NCBI GenBank assembly: GCA_023429265.1
Contig: JAEYVS010000039.1
Span: 1 to 20,115 of the forward strand
Source: Bacteroidota bacterium
GTDB taxonomy: Bacteria; Bacteroidota; Ignavibacteria; Tepidaquicellales; Tepidaquicellaceae
Length of the DNA: 20,115 nucleotides
Direction: 5' to 3'
The translations under genes and the position numbers were made by a program. The notes below the pieces were generated by a model, which had not been told where the DNA came from, did not search any database, and saw only the letters and a list, made by a program, of their open reading frames with translations. This document shows, one piece after another, positions 7,475-15,620 of this stretch (the first letter of the stretch is position 1; each line of letters opens with the position of its first letter).

Positions 7475-8137
7475 ATGGCAAAGAAAACTCATTCTCCGGA
7501 CGACAAGATTCTGGAGATTTATTACAACTCCCTGAATTATTTTAACAATAATAAGAAAAGGGTTTATACGATTTTAGGGATTGCAGCTGTAGTTATAGCT
7601 ATAGTGTTCATTTACTTTATGAGAAAGGGTGAGCAAAGCGAAAACGCGATGATCGAACTTACCAAAGTATCTGAGATTTACGCAACCGGCAATTACCAGG
7701 CAGCCATTAATGGAGATTCACTGGGATACTCAAAAGGACTGCTTTTTCTGGTGAATGAATTCGGTTCAACCCAGAGCGGTGAAGTTGGAAAAGTAATGCT
7801 CGCTAATTCATATTATAACCTCGGTGATTATGGTAACGCCGAACGGTACTATAATGATTATTCGGGTGATGACCCAATCCTTAAAGCTGCCGCAATAGCA
7901 GGTGTTGCCGCGGTAAAAGGCGCAATGGGAAATTTTGTTGAAGCCGCAAAGGAATATGAGGATGCTGCAAATGTAAGTGAATTAGTGGCTTTGAATGATG
8001 AATATCTATTCAGTGCTGCTAAGAATTATTCATTGGCAAAGGATGTTGAAAATTACAAAAGAGTTTCAGAGATGCTGAAACAGGAATATTCCCAGTCGCC
8101 ATACATAATGCAACTACAAAGGTACGAAATTAATTAA
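7475..8137 (+). CDS. membrane-anchored TPR protein (YfgM-like)
   Basis: This 220-residue protein has a basic cytoplasmic N-terminus, one transmembrane helix at about 29-49 (VYTILGIAAVVIAIVFIYFM) and a periplasmic alpha-helical domain. That domain contains degenerate tetratricopeptide repeats: the helical pair VMLANSYYNLGDYGNAERYYNDY near 109-131 and AAIAGVAAVKGAMGNFVEAAKEYEDA near 137-162 keep the small/large residue pattern of TPR units. The architecture matches the YfgM/TPR_21 group, which assists folding of secreted proteins near the Sec translocon, though that function is family-based inference. It is the first gene of a plus-strand unit. Its TAA is two bases before the YqeY start, so the two are translated from one message. 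Confidence 0.75.
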   Translation: MAKKTHSPDDKILEIYYNSLNYFNNNKKRVYTILGIAAVVIAIVFIYFMRKGEQSENAMIELTKVSEIYATGNYQAAINGDSLGYSKGLLFLVNEFGSTQSGEVGKVMLANSYYNLGDYGNAERYYNDYSGDDPILKAAAIAGVAAVKGAMGNFVEAAKEYEDAANVSELVALNDEYLFSAAKNYSLAKDVENYKRVSEMLKQEYSQSPYIMQLQRYEIN

Positions 8138-8139
8138 AA

Positions 8140-8589
8140 ATGAGCCTTAAAGATAAAATAAATGACGATCTGAAAGCCGCTATGATAGCGAAGGACACGG
8201 TACGCACCGAAACTTTGCGTTCCATCAGGGCTGAGATTTTAAAAGCTGACAAATCCGGTTCTGATAGGGAGATGAATGAAGAGGAAGAGATAGAGATGCT
8301 TTCAAAGCAGGCAAAGATGAGGAGAGAATCAATCGAACAGTTTGAGAGTGCAGGAAGGACTGATCTTGTTGATAAGGAGAAGGCCCAGCTTGAAATTATC
8401 GAAGCCTATCTTCCTGAGCAAATGTCACAGGAAGATGCCGAAAAGGTCATTGACAAGATAATCTCCGATACCGGGGCAACAGACCAGAAGGATTTTGGGA
8501 AAGTAATGGGTGCCGCAATGAAAGAGCTTAAAGGCAAAGTAGACGGAAAAGTAATTCAGGATATAGTGAAATCCAGGCTTTCTTCATAA
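8140..8589 (+). CDS. yqeY: GatB/YqeY domain protein
   Basis: This 149-residue all-helical protein has the normal length of the stand-alone YqeY family. It shows the N-terminal LKDKINDDLKAAMIAKD block, RTETLRSIRAEI, the long helix EEEIEMLSKQAKMRRESIEQFESAGRTDL, LEIIEAYLPEQMS, and the C-terminal DFGKVMGAAMKELKGKVDGK helix-turn. The domain is shared with the tail of the GatB subunit of tRNA amidotransferase, where it helps contact tRNA. The role of free-standing YqeY is not firmly established. It sits two bases after the TPR gene and 24 bp before the CvpA-like gene. Confidence 0.93.
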   Translation: MSLKDKINDDLKAAMIAKDTVRTETLRSIRAEILKADKSGSDREMNEEEEIEMLSKQAKMRRESIEQFESAGRTDLVDKEKAQLEIIEAYLPEQMSQEDAEKVIDKIISDTGATDQKDFGKVMGAAMKELKGKVDGKVIQDIVKSRLSS

Positions 8590-8600
8590 ACTCCACAAAC

Positions 8601-8605
8601 GGAGG
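8601..8605 (+). promoter_or_regulatory. Shine-Dalgarno for the TTG start of the CvpA-like gene
   Basis: GGAGG is a full match to the anti-Shine-Dalgarno core, eight bases before TTG 8614-8616. It is the strongest ribosome binding site in the window and shows that TTG is used as a start here. Confidence 0.85.
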
Positions 8606-8613
8606 AAAGCTGG

Positions 8614-9126
8614 TTGAATAAATTAGACATATTAATTGCAGTCATAGTAGCAGTTCCCGTCCTAATAGGCATCTCCAGCGGTTTCCTTAAAAATCTCTTT
8701 GGATTCATCGGTATAATAGCCGGTTTAATCATCGCGACCAGATTTAATGAACAGATATCAGATTTCTTCATTGCTATGTCCATACCCGGCGCAATTGCCA
8801 ATAGTCTCGCTTTTTTGGGAGTCATAATCTTCTTTTACATTGCCGGCGGATTCATTGCCAGAAAGTTATCAAAAATTAATTCATTTACGTCTTCACTCGA
8901 TAGACTTCTGGGAGGAATCTTCGGAGCTTTACAGGGATTGGTTATAGCAAGCCTAGTATTATTATTTTTGAAATTCTTTAATTTTATTTCGGTGGAGGCT
9001 ATCGCGGGATCATTGCTGTATGGTAAAATTGTCGGGATCGCACCGGAAATATTAAGAATACTTGGGAATATGTTTCCCTTTATCAGGTCCACATTTGAAG
9101 GATCTGATTTTTTTAAAGTGAATTGA
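8614..9126 (+). CDS. CvpA family membrane protein
   Basis: This 170-residue protein has four hydrophobic helices (about 4-21, 26-43, 64-86 and 103-121). It carries the family motif LDRLLGGIFGALQGLVIAS just before the fourth helix. E. coli CvpA is needed for colicin V production and envelope homeostasis, and the molecular activity is unclear. The start is a TTG at 8614-8616 supported by GGAGG at 8601-8605, eight bases upstream. No ATG occurs before the first helix, so the Shine-Dalgarno decides the start. It is followed at once by mutS2, and its stop overlaps an alternative TTG of that gene. CvpA-like genes next to mutS2 are also found in Bacillus, so the pairing is conserved beyond this lineage. 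Confidence 0.88.
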   Translation: MNKLDILIAVIVAVPVLIGISSGFLKNLFGFIGIIAGLIIATRFNEQISDFFIAMSIPGAIANSLAFLGVIIFFYIAGGFIARKLSKINSFTSSLDRLLGGIFGALQGLVIASLVLLFLKFFNFISVEAIAGSLLYGKIVGIAPEILRILGNMFPFIRSTFEGSDFFKVN

Positions 9127-9140
9127 TACGAATTTATATA

Positions 9141-11486
9141 ATGGATCTAAATACAGCAAAAGAAAAATTAGAGTTTAACATAGTCACCGACAGGGTAAGA
9201 AGGCATATTACGTCCGGTTTAGGGGAGAGACTTCTGGATAATATTCAGTTTTTTACAGATAAATATGACCTTGAGTTTGAACTCGACAGGGTGTCCGAGG
9301 CAAAAGAGCTCATACATTTTGACGGAGGGATAGATCTATCGGGCTTAAAGGACATCTCAGGTGTTCTGAAAAAACTGAAGATAGAGGGACATTACGTTGC
9401 GCCAGAGGAATTTTTATGGATACTTGAATTTCTAAGGGTATCCAGGAGAATGAAGCAGTATTTTTCTTCCAAGGAAAGGAACGAGGATGATAAATTCCCT
9501 AAACTGATAAAGCTTGCCGGACCGATTTTTACGGATAAGATACTCGAGCATAACATAGATATTACGATCGATGAAACAGGAAAGGTTAAGGACTCTGCTT
9601 CGTCAACGTTAAGACAGATACGAAGAGACATTATTGCAAAAGAAGAGCATTTGAGAAAAACCCTCGCTAAGATATTAAAGAGTTATTCAGAAAAAGAATA
9701 TTCCCAGGAAGACATTATTACACAGCGTGACGGACGGATGGTAATCCCGGTAAAGGCGGAAAATAAAAGGAGTGTGCCCGGGATAATCCACAGCTCATCT
9801 TCATCGGGTGCTACCGTATTTATAGAACCTGGTGAAACCATTGACGTGAATAATGACATAGCTGAGCTTCATTTTAAAGAAAAACGTGAGATTGAAAAGA
9901 TACTCCGTGAACTCTCAAAGCAGGTACTGGACCATATCGACAGCCTGGAGATAAACTGTGATGTGATGTCCGAACTGGATTTCCTAAATGCCAAGGGAAG
10001 ATACGCTGCAGAAAGTATAGCGATAAAGCCATTTTTCAACGATAAAGTGGTACATCTGGAGAATGCCTATCACCCTGTATTGCTGATAAACCATAAGCGT
10101 AATGAAGTAGTCCCTTTGAATTTAAAAATTGGAGATGAATATAACACACTTATCGTTACCGGACCGAATGCGGGTGGTAAGACTGTAGCTCTAAAGACGG
10201 TGGGGTTATTGCAGTTAATGTTTCAATCAGGAATGTTGATACCCGTGTATGAGAGAACATCGATGAGGATGTTTGACAAGATATTCATTAATATAGGCGA
10301 TGAGCAGTCAATTGAGAATGACCTCAGTACATTCAGCTCGCATTTGAGATCATTGAAAGACATTGTTGATAATGCGGATGAGTCATCACTCATTCTAATA
10401 GATGAGATATGCAGCGGTACAGATCCTAATCTGGGGAGCGCGTTATCGGCCGCAATATTGAAGGATTTTTCAGAAAGAAATGCTATTTCAATTGTGACCA
10501 CGCACATAGGTCAGCTCAAGAACTTTGCATACAATACACCAAACATAGAAAATGCGTCGCTAGAATTTGATCATAAGACGCTATCTCCGAGCTTTAATTT
10601 TATTACCGGTCTGCCGGGGCAGAGCTTTACATTTGAGATAGCAAGTAAATTTGAATACCCGGAGAAATTACTGGAAACCGCCAGGCAGTATGCGGATAGT
10701 TCTGAGACCAAACTCGAAGAACTGCTGAAGGAGCTTTCTGAGAATAAACAGTCGTACGATGAGCTGAAGAATAAATTTGACAGGGAGAATGCCAGGCTAA
10801 TGGGACTTATAAATCTCTATCAAAAAAAGAATGACGAGCTTGACACAGAGACAAAGGAAATAATTAAAAAATCCAAAGTTGAGGCAAGGCAGATACTGGA
10901 TGAAGCAAATAAATTGATAGAGAAGACAATTAAGGAAGTTCGCGAGAACAAAGATTTTTCTCCAAAAGGTGTAAAGGATGAATTCAAAAAGATAACTGAA
11001 GAAATAACTGAGATCAAGCAGTCTGATGAAGAGAAAGCAATTGGGGGAGAAATAAATGTTGGTGACGGTGTGAGACTAATAGGTACTAATACTACAGGAA
11101 CAGTACTCGAAATCTCAGGAAATAACGTGCAGATAAATGCCAACGGGCTTACCTTAAGGGCAAAACTATCAGACCTTGAAAAGATAAGTAAAAAGGAAGT
11201 AAAAGAAACGTATGCTTACGTCCCCTCTGAGATAAGTACAGAGGCTGTGAAAAATTCACTCGATTTGCGTGGGATGTACACAGACGAAGTGGAAAACTAC
11301 ATTGAAAGGTTTCTTTCGGATGCATATGCAGGCGGGCTAAAGGAAGTCCGGATAGTGCACGGCAAAGGAAGCGGGAAGTTGAGAGCTGAAGTTTCAAGAA
11401 TTTTGAAATCAAACGGAATGGTAAAATCTTCAAGGCTTGGCGGCTTAAAAGAAGGGGATTCCGGCGTGACTATAGTGGAATTGTAA
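9141..11486 (+). CDS. mutS2: MutS2 family ATPase/nuclease (Smr domain)
   Basis: From the ATG at 9141 this protein has 781 residues, the normal MutS2 length. Domains in order: an N-terminal clamp/lever region, the MutS-type ABC ATPase with Walker A GPNAGGKT at 341-348 and Walker B LILIDEICSGTDP (D421, E422), then the THIGQLK switch. A coiled-coil, lysine/glutamate-rich segment follows at about 520-630. The C-terminal Smr domain has LDLRG at 707-711 and HGKGSGKL at 740-747, the signature of Smr nucleases. It lacks the mismatch-recognition domain of MutS1. MutS2 proteins suppress recombination and, in Bacillus, act on collided ribosomes. Which role applies here is unknown. A TTG at 9123 would add six residues and overlap the CvpA stop, and neither start has a clear Shine-Dalgarno. 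Confidence 0.96.
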   Translation: MDLNTAKEKLEFNIVTDRVRRHITSGLGERLLDNIQFFTDKYDLEFELDRVSEAKELIHFDGGIDLSGLKDISGVLKKLKIEGHYVAPEEFLWILEFLRVSRRMKQYFSSKERNEDDKFPKLIKLAGPIFTDKILEHNIDITIDETGKVKDSASSTLRQIRRDIIAKEEHLRKTLAKILKSYSEKEYSQEDIITQRDGRMVIPVKAENKRSVPGIIHSSSSSGATVFIEPGETIDVNNDIAELHFKEKREIEKILRELSKQVLDHIDSLEINCDVMSELDFLNAKGRYAAESIAIKPFFNDKVVHLENAYHPVLLINHKRNEVVPLNLKIGDEYNTLIVTGPNAGGKTVALKTVGLLQLMFQSGMLIPVYERTSMRMFDKIFINIGDEQSIENDLSTFSSHLRSLKDIVDNADESSLILIDEICSGTDPNLGSALSAAILKDFSERNAISIVTTHIGQLKNFAYNTPNIENASLEFDHKTLSPSFNFITGLPGQSFTFEIASKFEYPEKLLETARQYADSSETKLEELLKELSENKQSYDELKNKFDRENARLMGLINLYQKKNDELDTETKEIIKKSKVEARQILDEANKLIEKTIKEVRENKDFSPKGVKDEFKKITEEITEIKQSDEEKAIGGEINVGDGVRLIGTNTTGTVLEISGNNVQINANGLTLRAKLSDLEKISKKEVKETYAYVPSEISTEAVKNSLDLRGMYTDEVENYIERFLSDAYAGGLKEVRIVHGKGSGKLRAEVSRILKSNGMVKSSRLGGLKEGDSGVTIVEL

Positions 11487-11525
11487 ATTCACACAAAAAA
11501 ACTTTTATTACTGTTATATTCAGAT

Positions 11526-12890
11526 ATGAGCATTGGCGACAAAATATTGGTTGTAGATGACGAACAAAGTATCATCGATACCCTTAAGCTAATTTTGAAC
11601 CACGATAATTACCAGGTAGATGGCTGCCTTGATGGGGCATCTGCTCTGAAACAGGTTAAGGAAGAGTCCTACGACCTGATACTGCTTGATATTAAAATGC
11701 CTCGAATGGACGGGATGGAAGTCCTGGACAAGCTTATGGAGATGAATCCCGATGAGGTAGTAATAATGATCTCCGGACACGGTAATATAGAGACAGCTGT
11801 AGAAGCCACAAAAAAGGGAGCATACAATTTTCTTCAAAAGCCACTTCCTGATCTGCAGGAACTGAAGATAATAGTCAGGAATGCGATCGAACATAAGAAA
11901 TCCAAAGATGAGCTAACAAAGCTCAGACAGGAACTGATAGAATCCAATGTCATTATAGGTGAGAGCGAAGGAATAAAGAATGTAGAAGGACTTATAAATA
12001 AATTCGCTAACCTTAATTCCAATATTATTATAACCGGTGAGAGCGGTACCGGGAAAAAACTTGTAGCGAAGCAGATACATTTATTATCTTCAAGAGCAAA
12101 TGAGCCATTCATAAGTATTAACTGCGCTACTTTAAGTGAATCGAACATCGACAACGAACTATTCGGCAAGACGGATGATGGAAACGTAATTTCCTTCGGC
12201 AAGCTCGAGGAGGCTAACGGCGGCACAATATTTTTCGATGAGATCACTCATCTGTCAGTGGATTCGCAGGCAAAGATATTGAAGGTAATTGAAGAAAATA
12301 AGTTTTCACGTCAGGGATTCGAAAAAGAGGTTGAACTTAATGCGAGGTTCATTTTCTCGACAAATAAGGACCTTCTTGTCGAAATTGAAGAAGGTAGATT
12401 CCGTGATGATCTATATCACCGTATTCACGTTCTTGTTATCGATGTTCCTCCTCTAAGAGAGAGAGCAGGGGACATAGATCTCCTTGTTAAATACTTCACG
12501 GAAAAGATATGTACTGCCAATAATATCCCTTGCAAGCACTTCTCTCCGCAGGCAGTCCAGCTTTTAAAAACCTTTCGCTGGCCCGGAAATATACGTGAGC
12601 TGAGAAATTTGATAGAAAGGCTTATATTTACCGTCAATAAAGACACAATAGATGCTGAGGACATAGACATCCCGGGCTCAAGGCATTCGAAAGTATTATC
12701 TGACCTTATCAATAAGAATATGTCACTCAATGACTTCCAGAATGAGTCAGAGAAGCTATTTCTGATGAAAATGCTGAATGATTATGATTATAATGTTACT
12801 CAGACATCGGAGGCATTGCAGATACAAAGAAGCCATCTATATAAGCTGATGAATAAGTACGATATACCACTACCGAGTAAAGTAAAATAG
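11526..12890 (+). CDS. NtrC/NtrX-type response regulator with AAA+ domain lacking the GAFTGA loop
   Basis: This 454-residue regulator has three domains. The receiver (about 5-120) has D11, D12, phospho-acceptor D55, S83 and K105. The AAA+ domain (about 142-370) has Walker A GESGTGKK at 171-178, Walker B TIFFDE (D238, E239), the FRDDLYHRI arginine-finger region near 292-300 and RWPGNIRELRN at 351-361. The C-terminal Fis-type helix-turn-helix is at about 405-446 (NVTQTSEALQIQRSHLYKLM). Between ELFG (211-214) and GGTIFFDE only 17 residues remain (KTDDGNVISFGKLEEAN), where NtrC has 21 including GAFTGA. That motif contacts sigma-54, so the protein may control ordinary promoters or act without sigma-54. 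No histidine kinase lies in the window, so the partner is unknown. It starts 39 bp after mutS2 and could be read through from that unit. Confidence 0.93.
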   Translation: MSIGDKILVVDDEQSIIDTLKLILNHDNYQVDGCLDGASALKQVKEESYDLILLDIKMPRMDGMEVLDKLMEMNPDEVVIMISGHGNIETAVEATKKGAYNFLQKPLPDLQELKIIVRNAIEHKKSKDELTKLRQELIESNVIIGESEGIKNVEGLINKFANLNSNIIITGESGTGKKLVAKQIHLLSSRANEPFISINCATLSESNIDNELFGKTDDGNVISFGKLEEANGGTIFFDEITHLSVDSQAKILKVIEENKFSRQGFEKEVELNARFIFSTNKDLLVEIEEGRFRDDLYHRIHVLVIDVPPLRERAGDIDLLVKYFTEKICTANNIPCKHFSPQAVQLLKTFRWPGNIRELRNLIERLIFTVNKDTIDAEDIDIPGSRHSKVLSDLINKNMSLNDFQNESEKLFLMKMLNDYDYNVTQTSEALQIQRSHLYKLMNKYDIPLPSKVK

Positions 12891-12935
12891 ATCAATTTTC
12901 CCACTCAATTTTTTTAAACTTCTTACATCAATATT

Positions 12936-12955
12936 TTGTCCCATAATAGGAACAA
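12936..12955. promoter_or_regulatory. imperfect 20-bp dyad upstream of the lipoprotein gene
   Basis: TTGTCCC, ATAATA and GGAACAA form an inverted repeat with one mismatch per arm in the gap between the response regulator and the lipoprotein gene. It could be an operator or part of a promoter. I have no second copy to support a binding-site consensus. Confidence 0.25.
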
Positions 12956-12981
12956 TCTTAAGTTTTCGAGGTTAAACTATT

Positions 12982-13650
12982 ATGAAAAAAATTATTGCTA
13001 TCTACTTTATATTGCTGACGGTTACATTGTCAGGTTGTGACTTTCTGGACGGGCTAACCGACCCTAATTATGGGAGCCCATTCGGCTATAATAACAGGGT
13101 TACATATAAAGGTTATACCTATACGAATAACTACGGAAACTCAGTTAATGACAGGTACATAACATTTACCGGAATCGGAAGCACAGGCTACATAAATGGT
13201 GAGAATGCTTATGGGATAATTGACTCTACTTTTTCGTACTCACATAATTATGGAATTGGAAGCCTCAGACACACTGATACTTTGTATTTTGCAGAGGATT
13301 ACGGAGGTAATATTAAATTCTTATCCTACGGATATTACAGGATTATTCCCAGATGGATCGATTTGATTACAATTGCCGATACAAACAGATATACATATCA
13401 GAACTATGATGAAACAATAAACGGTCAGAGATGGAAACTCCAGATAAGAAATCACCTTACATACACGCAGGTTTATACCGGGTTTGGTAGTTTCCCAGCT
13501 TACAGGCTAGAACAATACCTTGATTACGATGCTCCATATTCAACAACTCTAACGATAGTATGGTACTGGAATGTAAATTATGGATTAATGATATACGATG
13601 AAAGAAGGAGCGGTTTGATTTACCAGGTAGCAGACGAAAAGAATTTCTAA
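12982..13650 (+). CDS. lipoprotein of unknown function
   Basis: This 222-residue secreted protein has a signal peptide ending in the lipobox LSGC, with C19 as the lipidated residue and D20 at +2. In E. coli aspartate at +2 would hold it in the inner membrane, but that rule is not reliable in Bacteroidota-like bacteria. The mature part is rich in tyrosine, asparagine and glycine, with a beta-strand pattern (YKGYTYTNNYGNS, YISFTGIGSTGYI-like segments), and has no cysteine after C19. I recognise no family. The ATG start has GAGG about ten bases upstream. It is a single-gene unit ending in a strong bidirectional terminator. It faces the sigma-factor cassette convergently, so it is not in that operon. 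Confidence 0.85.
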   Translation: MKKIIAIYFILLTVTLSGCDFLDGLTDPNYGSPFGYNNRVTYKGYTYTNNYGNSVNDRYITFTGIGSTGYINGENAYGIIDSTFSYSHNYGIGSLRHTDTLYFAEDYGGNIKFLSYGYYRIIPRWIDLITIADTNRYTYQNYDETINGQRWKLQIRNHLTYTQVYTGFGSFPAYRLEQYLDYDAPYSTTLTIVWYWNVNYGLMIYDERRSGLIYQVADEKNF

Positions 13651-13653
13651 ACA

Positions 13654-13677
13654 AAAAGCCCTCTTTCGAGGGCTTTT
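13654..13677. terminator. bidirectional rho-independent terminator
   Basis: AAAAGCCCTC (13654-13663) pairs perfectly with GAGGGCTTTT (13668-13677) around a TTTC loop. A-runs on one side and T-runs on the other make it work in both directions. It lies between the stops of the convergent lipoprotein and Spy-like genes. Confidence 0.93.
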
Positions 13678-13678
13678 C

Positions 13679-14194
13679 TTATTTTTCTAACCAATCTTTT
13701 CGTCTTTCTTTTCTTGTGCCGTCTTTATCTTTACCTCTTACGTCTTTAAATTTTTTCCTCAGTTCCTGGTCAAACTTTCTATTGAATACATATGCCTCGG
13801 CTATCTGTTTGGAAGTAAGAAATGTTTTCAACTCTTCGTATTGCTCCTTCTTTGCGTTGGCGATTTGAATGTCATAGTCCAGCAGCTCATTGATTTTTGT
13901 GTCGATATCCGATGCGTCAGGATTTTGTTCGATGTACTGATATGCTAAGCGTTTCTGTTTATTGAATTCCTTTATCTGATCCATAGTTCTGGTAACGACA
14001 TCAAAAAGTTTATCAGTTGTCGTTTCATCAAGATTCATTTTTTCTTTCAGCTTTTCCTTTTTCAAGGCAATAAGCTTCTCCCGGAAATCTTCTCTATTGA
14101 TGGGTTCTCTGTCCCTGGGGGGATCATCGACCTGGGAATACCCGGAGGAAACAGTTAGAATGATAAAAGATAAAATGAGTAGGAGATTCTTCAT
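13679..14194 (-). CDS. periplasmic Spy/LTXXQ-like protein of the sigma-factor cassette
   Basis: Starting at ATG 14192-14194, this is a 171-residue protein with a signal peptide (MKNLLLILSFIILTVSSGYS, cleavage near residue 20) and a charged, entirely helical mature part. The pattern FREKLIALKKEKLKEKMNLDETTTDKLF, then a long helix with a conserved-looking tail, resembles Spy/CpxP-like or zinc-resistance-associated periplasmic sensors. No LTXXQ motif is exactly kept, so the family call is tentative. A Shine-Dalgarno-like GAGGG stands just before this ATG. An upstream ATG would add 16 residues that break the signal peptide and overlap the anti-sigma gene. As the third gene after an ECF sigma and its anti-sigma, it is likely a target or a feedback sensor of that system. 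Confidence 0.7.
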   Translation of the reverse strand: MKNLLLILSFIILTVSSGYSQVDDPPRDREPINREDFREKLIALKKEKLKEKMNLDETTTDKLFDVVTRTMDQIKEFNKQKRLAYQYIEQNPDASDIDTKINELLDYDIQIANAKKEQYEELKTFLTSKQIAEAYVFNRKFDQELRKKFKDVRGKDKDGTRKERRKDWLEK

Positions 14195-14228
14195 AATCCC
14201 TCTTTTTTTATGTAAGATGTTTTTAATA

Positions 14229-14963
14229 TTATAATTGCGCATTTGCCATGTAATTTAATAGTTCGTCCTGCTGCTGTAAAGTAAGCTCTTCCGCCTGTTC
14301 TTCGATTTCATCTGCTGCTATGGGATAGGAAGCGTTATCATAAAGTATTTCTTCCAGCTCGTCGCTGTTTTCATCAGTAACGTTTAGAGTTGAACTTCCG
14401 CCGTTATTTTCAGTGGTTACGTACGCGTCGTATAGCCTGTTTGGTTGTACGATGTTGTTTGCATTCTCACGGTCAGGTATGGTATTCTTTTCAATTGTAT
14501 CCTCAGTATTTGAGCTGATATCATTTTGAATGGGATCACGATCGTTGCCTTCAGTTACTACTTCCTGCTTAGTGTCTTGTTTGTCTTCGGTCAATATTTC
14601 TTTCTGTTCAGTACCTGTAAACTGGGTATAAAGGAAATATCCGAGCACAAGTATCAAAGCCGGTATTACAAATTTAAGCGCGTTTGACAGCCATCCGGAA
14701 AATACTCCCGAGGGTTTAGCTTCCAGGGCATCAATCCGGTTATTAATATTCGGGAGTAGATTATTGAAATAAAATCCCGGTGGCTCACTAAAGGAAGTGT
14801 CCTTCAGAAAGGTAAACGAGCTTTTCATATCTTCATACTCCGTCCTGAAATCAGGATCGTTGTTTATTAGTTCTGTTATTTCTTTCCGCATCCCATCGTC
14901 CTGCAGATTCCCGTTTATGTAATCGGGAAGATTGTGCATCAAATATTCGATGTTCTTATTCAT
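14229..14963 (-). CDS. single-pass anti-sigma factor without zinc-finger motif
   Basis: This 244-residue protein has a cytosolic N-terminal domain whose opening LPDYINGNLQDDGMRKEI, then INNDPDFRTEYEDMK, matches the helical sigma-binding fold of anti-sigma factors. There is one transmembrane helix at about 97-114 (LKFVIPALILVLGYFLYTQF) and a long acidic, asparagine-rich extracytoplasmic tail of about 130 residues. The H-x3-C-x2-C zinc site of the ZAS class is absent; there is no cysteine in the whole protein. It should hold the preceding ECF sigma factor at the membrane until an envelope signal releases it. It starts 4 bp after the sigma stop, the usual coupling for this pair. The C-terminal tail is low-complexity and not recognisable, and could be the sensing part. 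Confidence 0.85.
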   Translation of the reverse strand: MNKNIEYLMHNLPDYINGNLQDDGMRKEITELINNDPDFRTEYEDMKSSFTFLKDTSFSEPPGFYFNNLLPNINNRIDALEAKPSGVFSGWLSNALKFVIPALILVLGYFLYTQFTGTEQKEILTEDKQDTKQEVVTEGNDRDPIQNDISSNTEDTIEKNTIPDRENANNIVQPNRLYDAYVTTENNGGSSTLNVTDENSDELEEILYDNASYPIAADEIEEQAEELTLQQQDELLNYMANAQL

Positions 14964-14967
14964 ATTA

Positions 14968-15591
14968 TTATAAATTAATATTTTCTTTTACTTTCTTTTC
15001 TTCTTTAAACCCTTCAAATACATTTTTGCTTTTCAAAAAATCCTGAATCTTTTTCACAGCGTGAAAATAATTAGCTTTTAATCCGCCGACTGACCTGTCC
15101 ATTACCTTTGATATTTCCTCGTAACTCAATCCTTCATAATACCTGAGATTGAATACTGCTCTCTGTTGATCGGGTAAGGAACTGACAGCGTCTTCAAGAA
15201 GCCTCTCTCTGAGCTTATCATCATAAGCTTCACCCGGCATTGTGCAATTATCAGCGATCCTGAATGCTTCGGCATCGATATCCACTCGTCCGTTATTAAG
15301 TCTTTTATTCTTATTCAGGTGATTAATGGAGAAATTCACTGCAATACGGTATATGTAGGTAAAAAACTGTGATTCCCCCCTAAAATCATTCAAAGACTGA
15401 TAAATTTTAATGAACACATCCTGGGTAATGTCATTAGCATCATCGTGATCTATAACCATTTTACGTACAACCCAGTATATCCTTTTCTGATATTTCTGAA
15501 CCAACAGGTTATATGCCTGCCTGCTGCCGGTTTTAAACTCTTCTATCAGAACGGAATCTTCCGTCTGGATATTTATGTTTTTTGCACCCAA
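14968..15591 (-). CDS. ECF-type RNA polymerase sigma factor
   Basis: This 207-residue sigma-70 group 4 protein has sigma region 2 (about residues 26-95) with DANDITQDVFIKIYQ and FFTYIYRIAVNFSINHLNK. A linker follows, then region 4 (about 138-195) with LPDQQRAVFNLRYYEGLSYEEISKVMDRSVGGLKANYFHAVKKIQ, the helix-turn-helix that reads the -35 element. It directs transcription of envelope or stress genes and is controlled by the following anti-sigma gene. The start used here is TTG 15589-15591, which has no Shine-Dalgarno. The frame has no ATG before the conserved domain. A well-placed G-run and ATG (15618-15620) lie 29 bp upstream in another frame and yield a 15-codon peptide that ends inside the sigma gene (see findings). 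The start is therefore unsettled, although the protein family is clear. Confidence 0.92.
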   Translation of the reverse strand: MGAKNINIQTEDSVLIEEFKTGSRQAYNLLVQKYQKRIYWVVRKMVIDHDDANDITQDVFIKIYQSLNDFRGESQFFTYIYRIAVNFSINHLNKNKRLNNGRVDIDAEAFRIADNCTMPGEAYDDKLRERLLEDAVSSLPDQQRAVFNLRYYEGLSYEEISKVMDRSVGGLKANYFHAVKKIQDFLKSKNVFEGFKEEKKVKENINL

Positions 15592-15620
15592 ATTGTATCT
15601 AAGCTCTGTATATTTGACAT
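15573..15620 (-). other. 15-codon leader-like ORF overlapping the sigma gene start
   Basis: ATG at 15618-15620 is preceded by six G (15625-15630) four bases away. It opens MSNIQSLDTIWVQKT and stops at TAA 15573-15575, inside the sigma-factor coding region but in another frame. It may be a translated leader, or the displaced original N-terminus of the sigma factor. Confidence 0.4.

Noticed and set aside
11834..12247. 137-residue minus-strand ORF inside the response regulator
   Set aside because: Serine/phenylalanine/leucine-rich shadow of the AAA+ coding frame, with no motif, start site or neighbour to support it.
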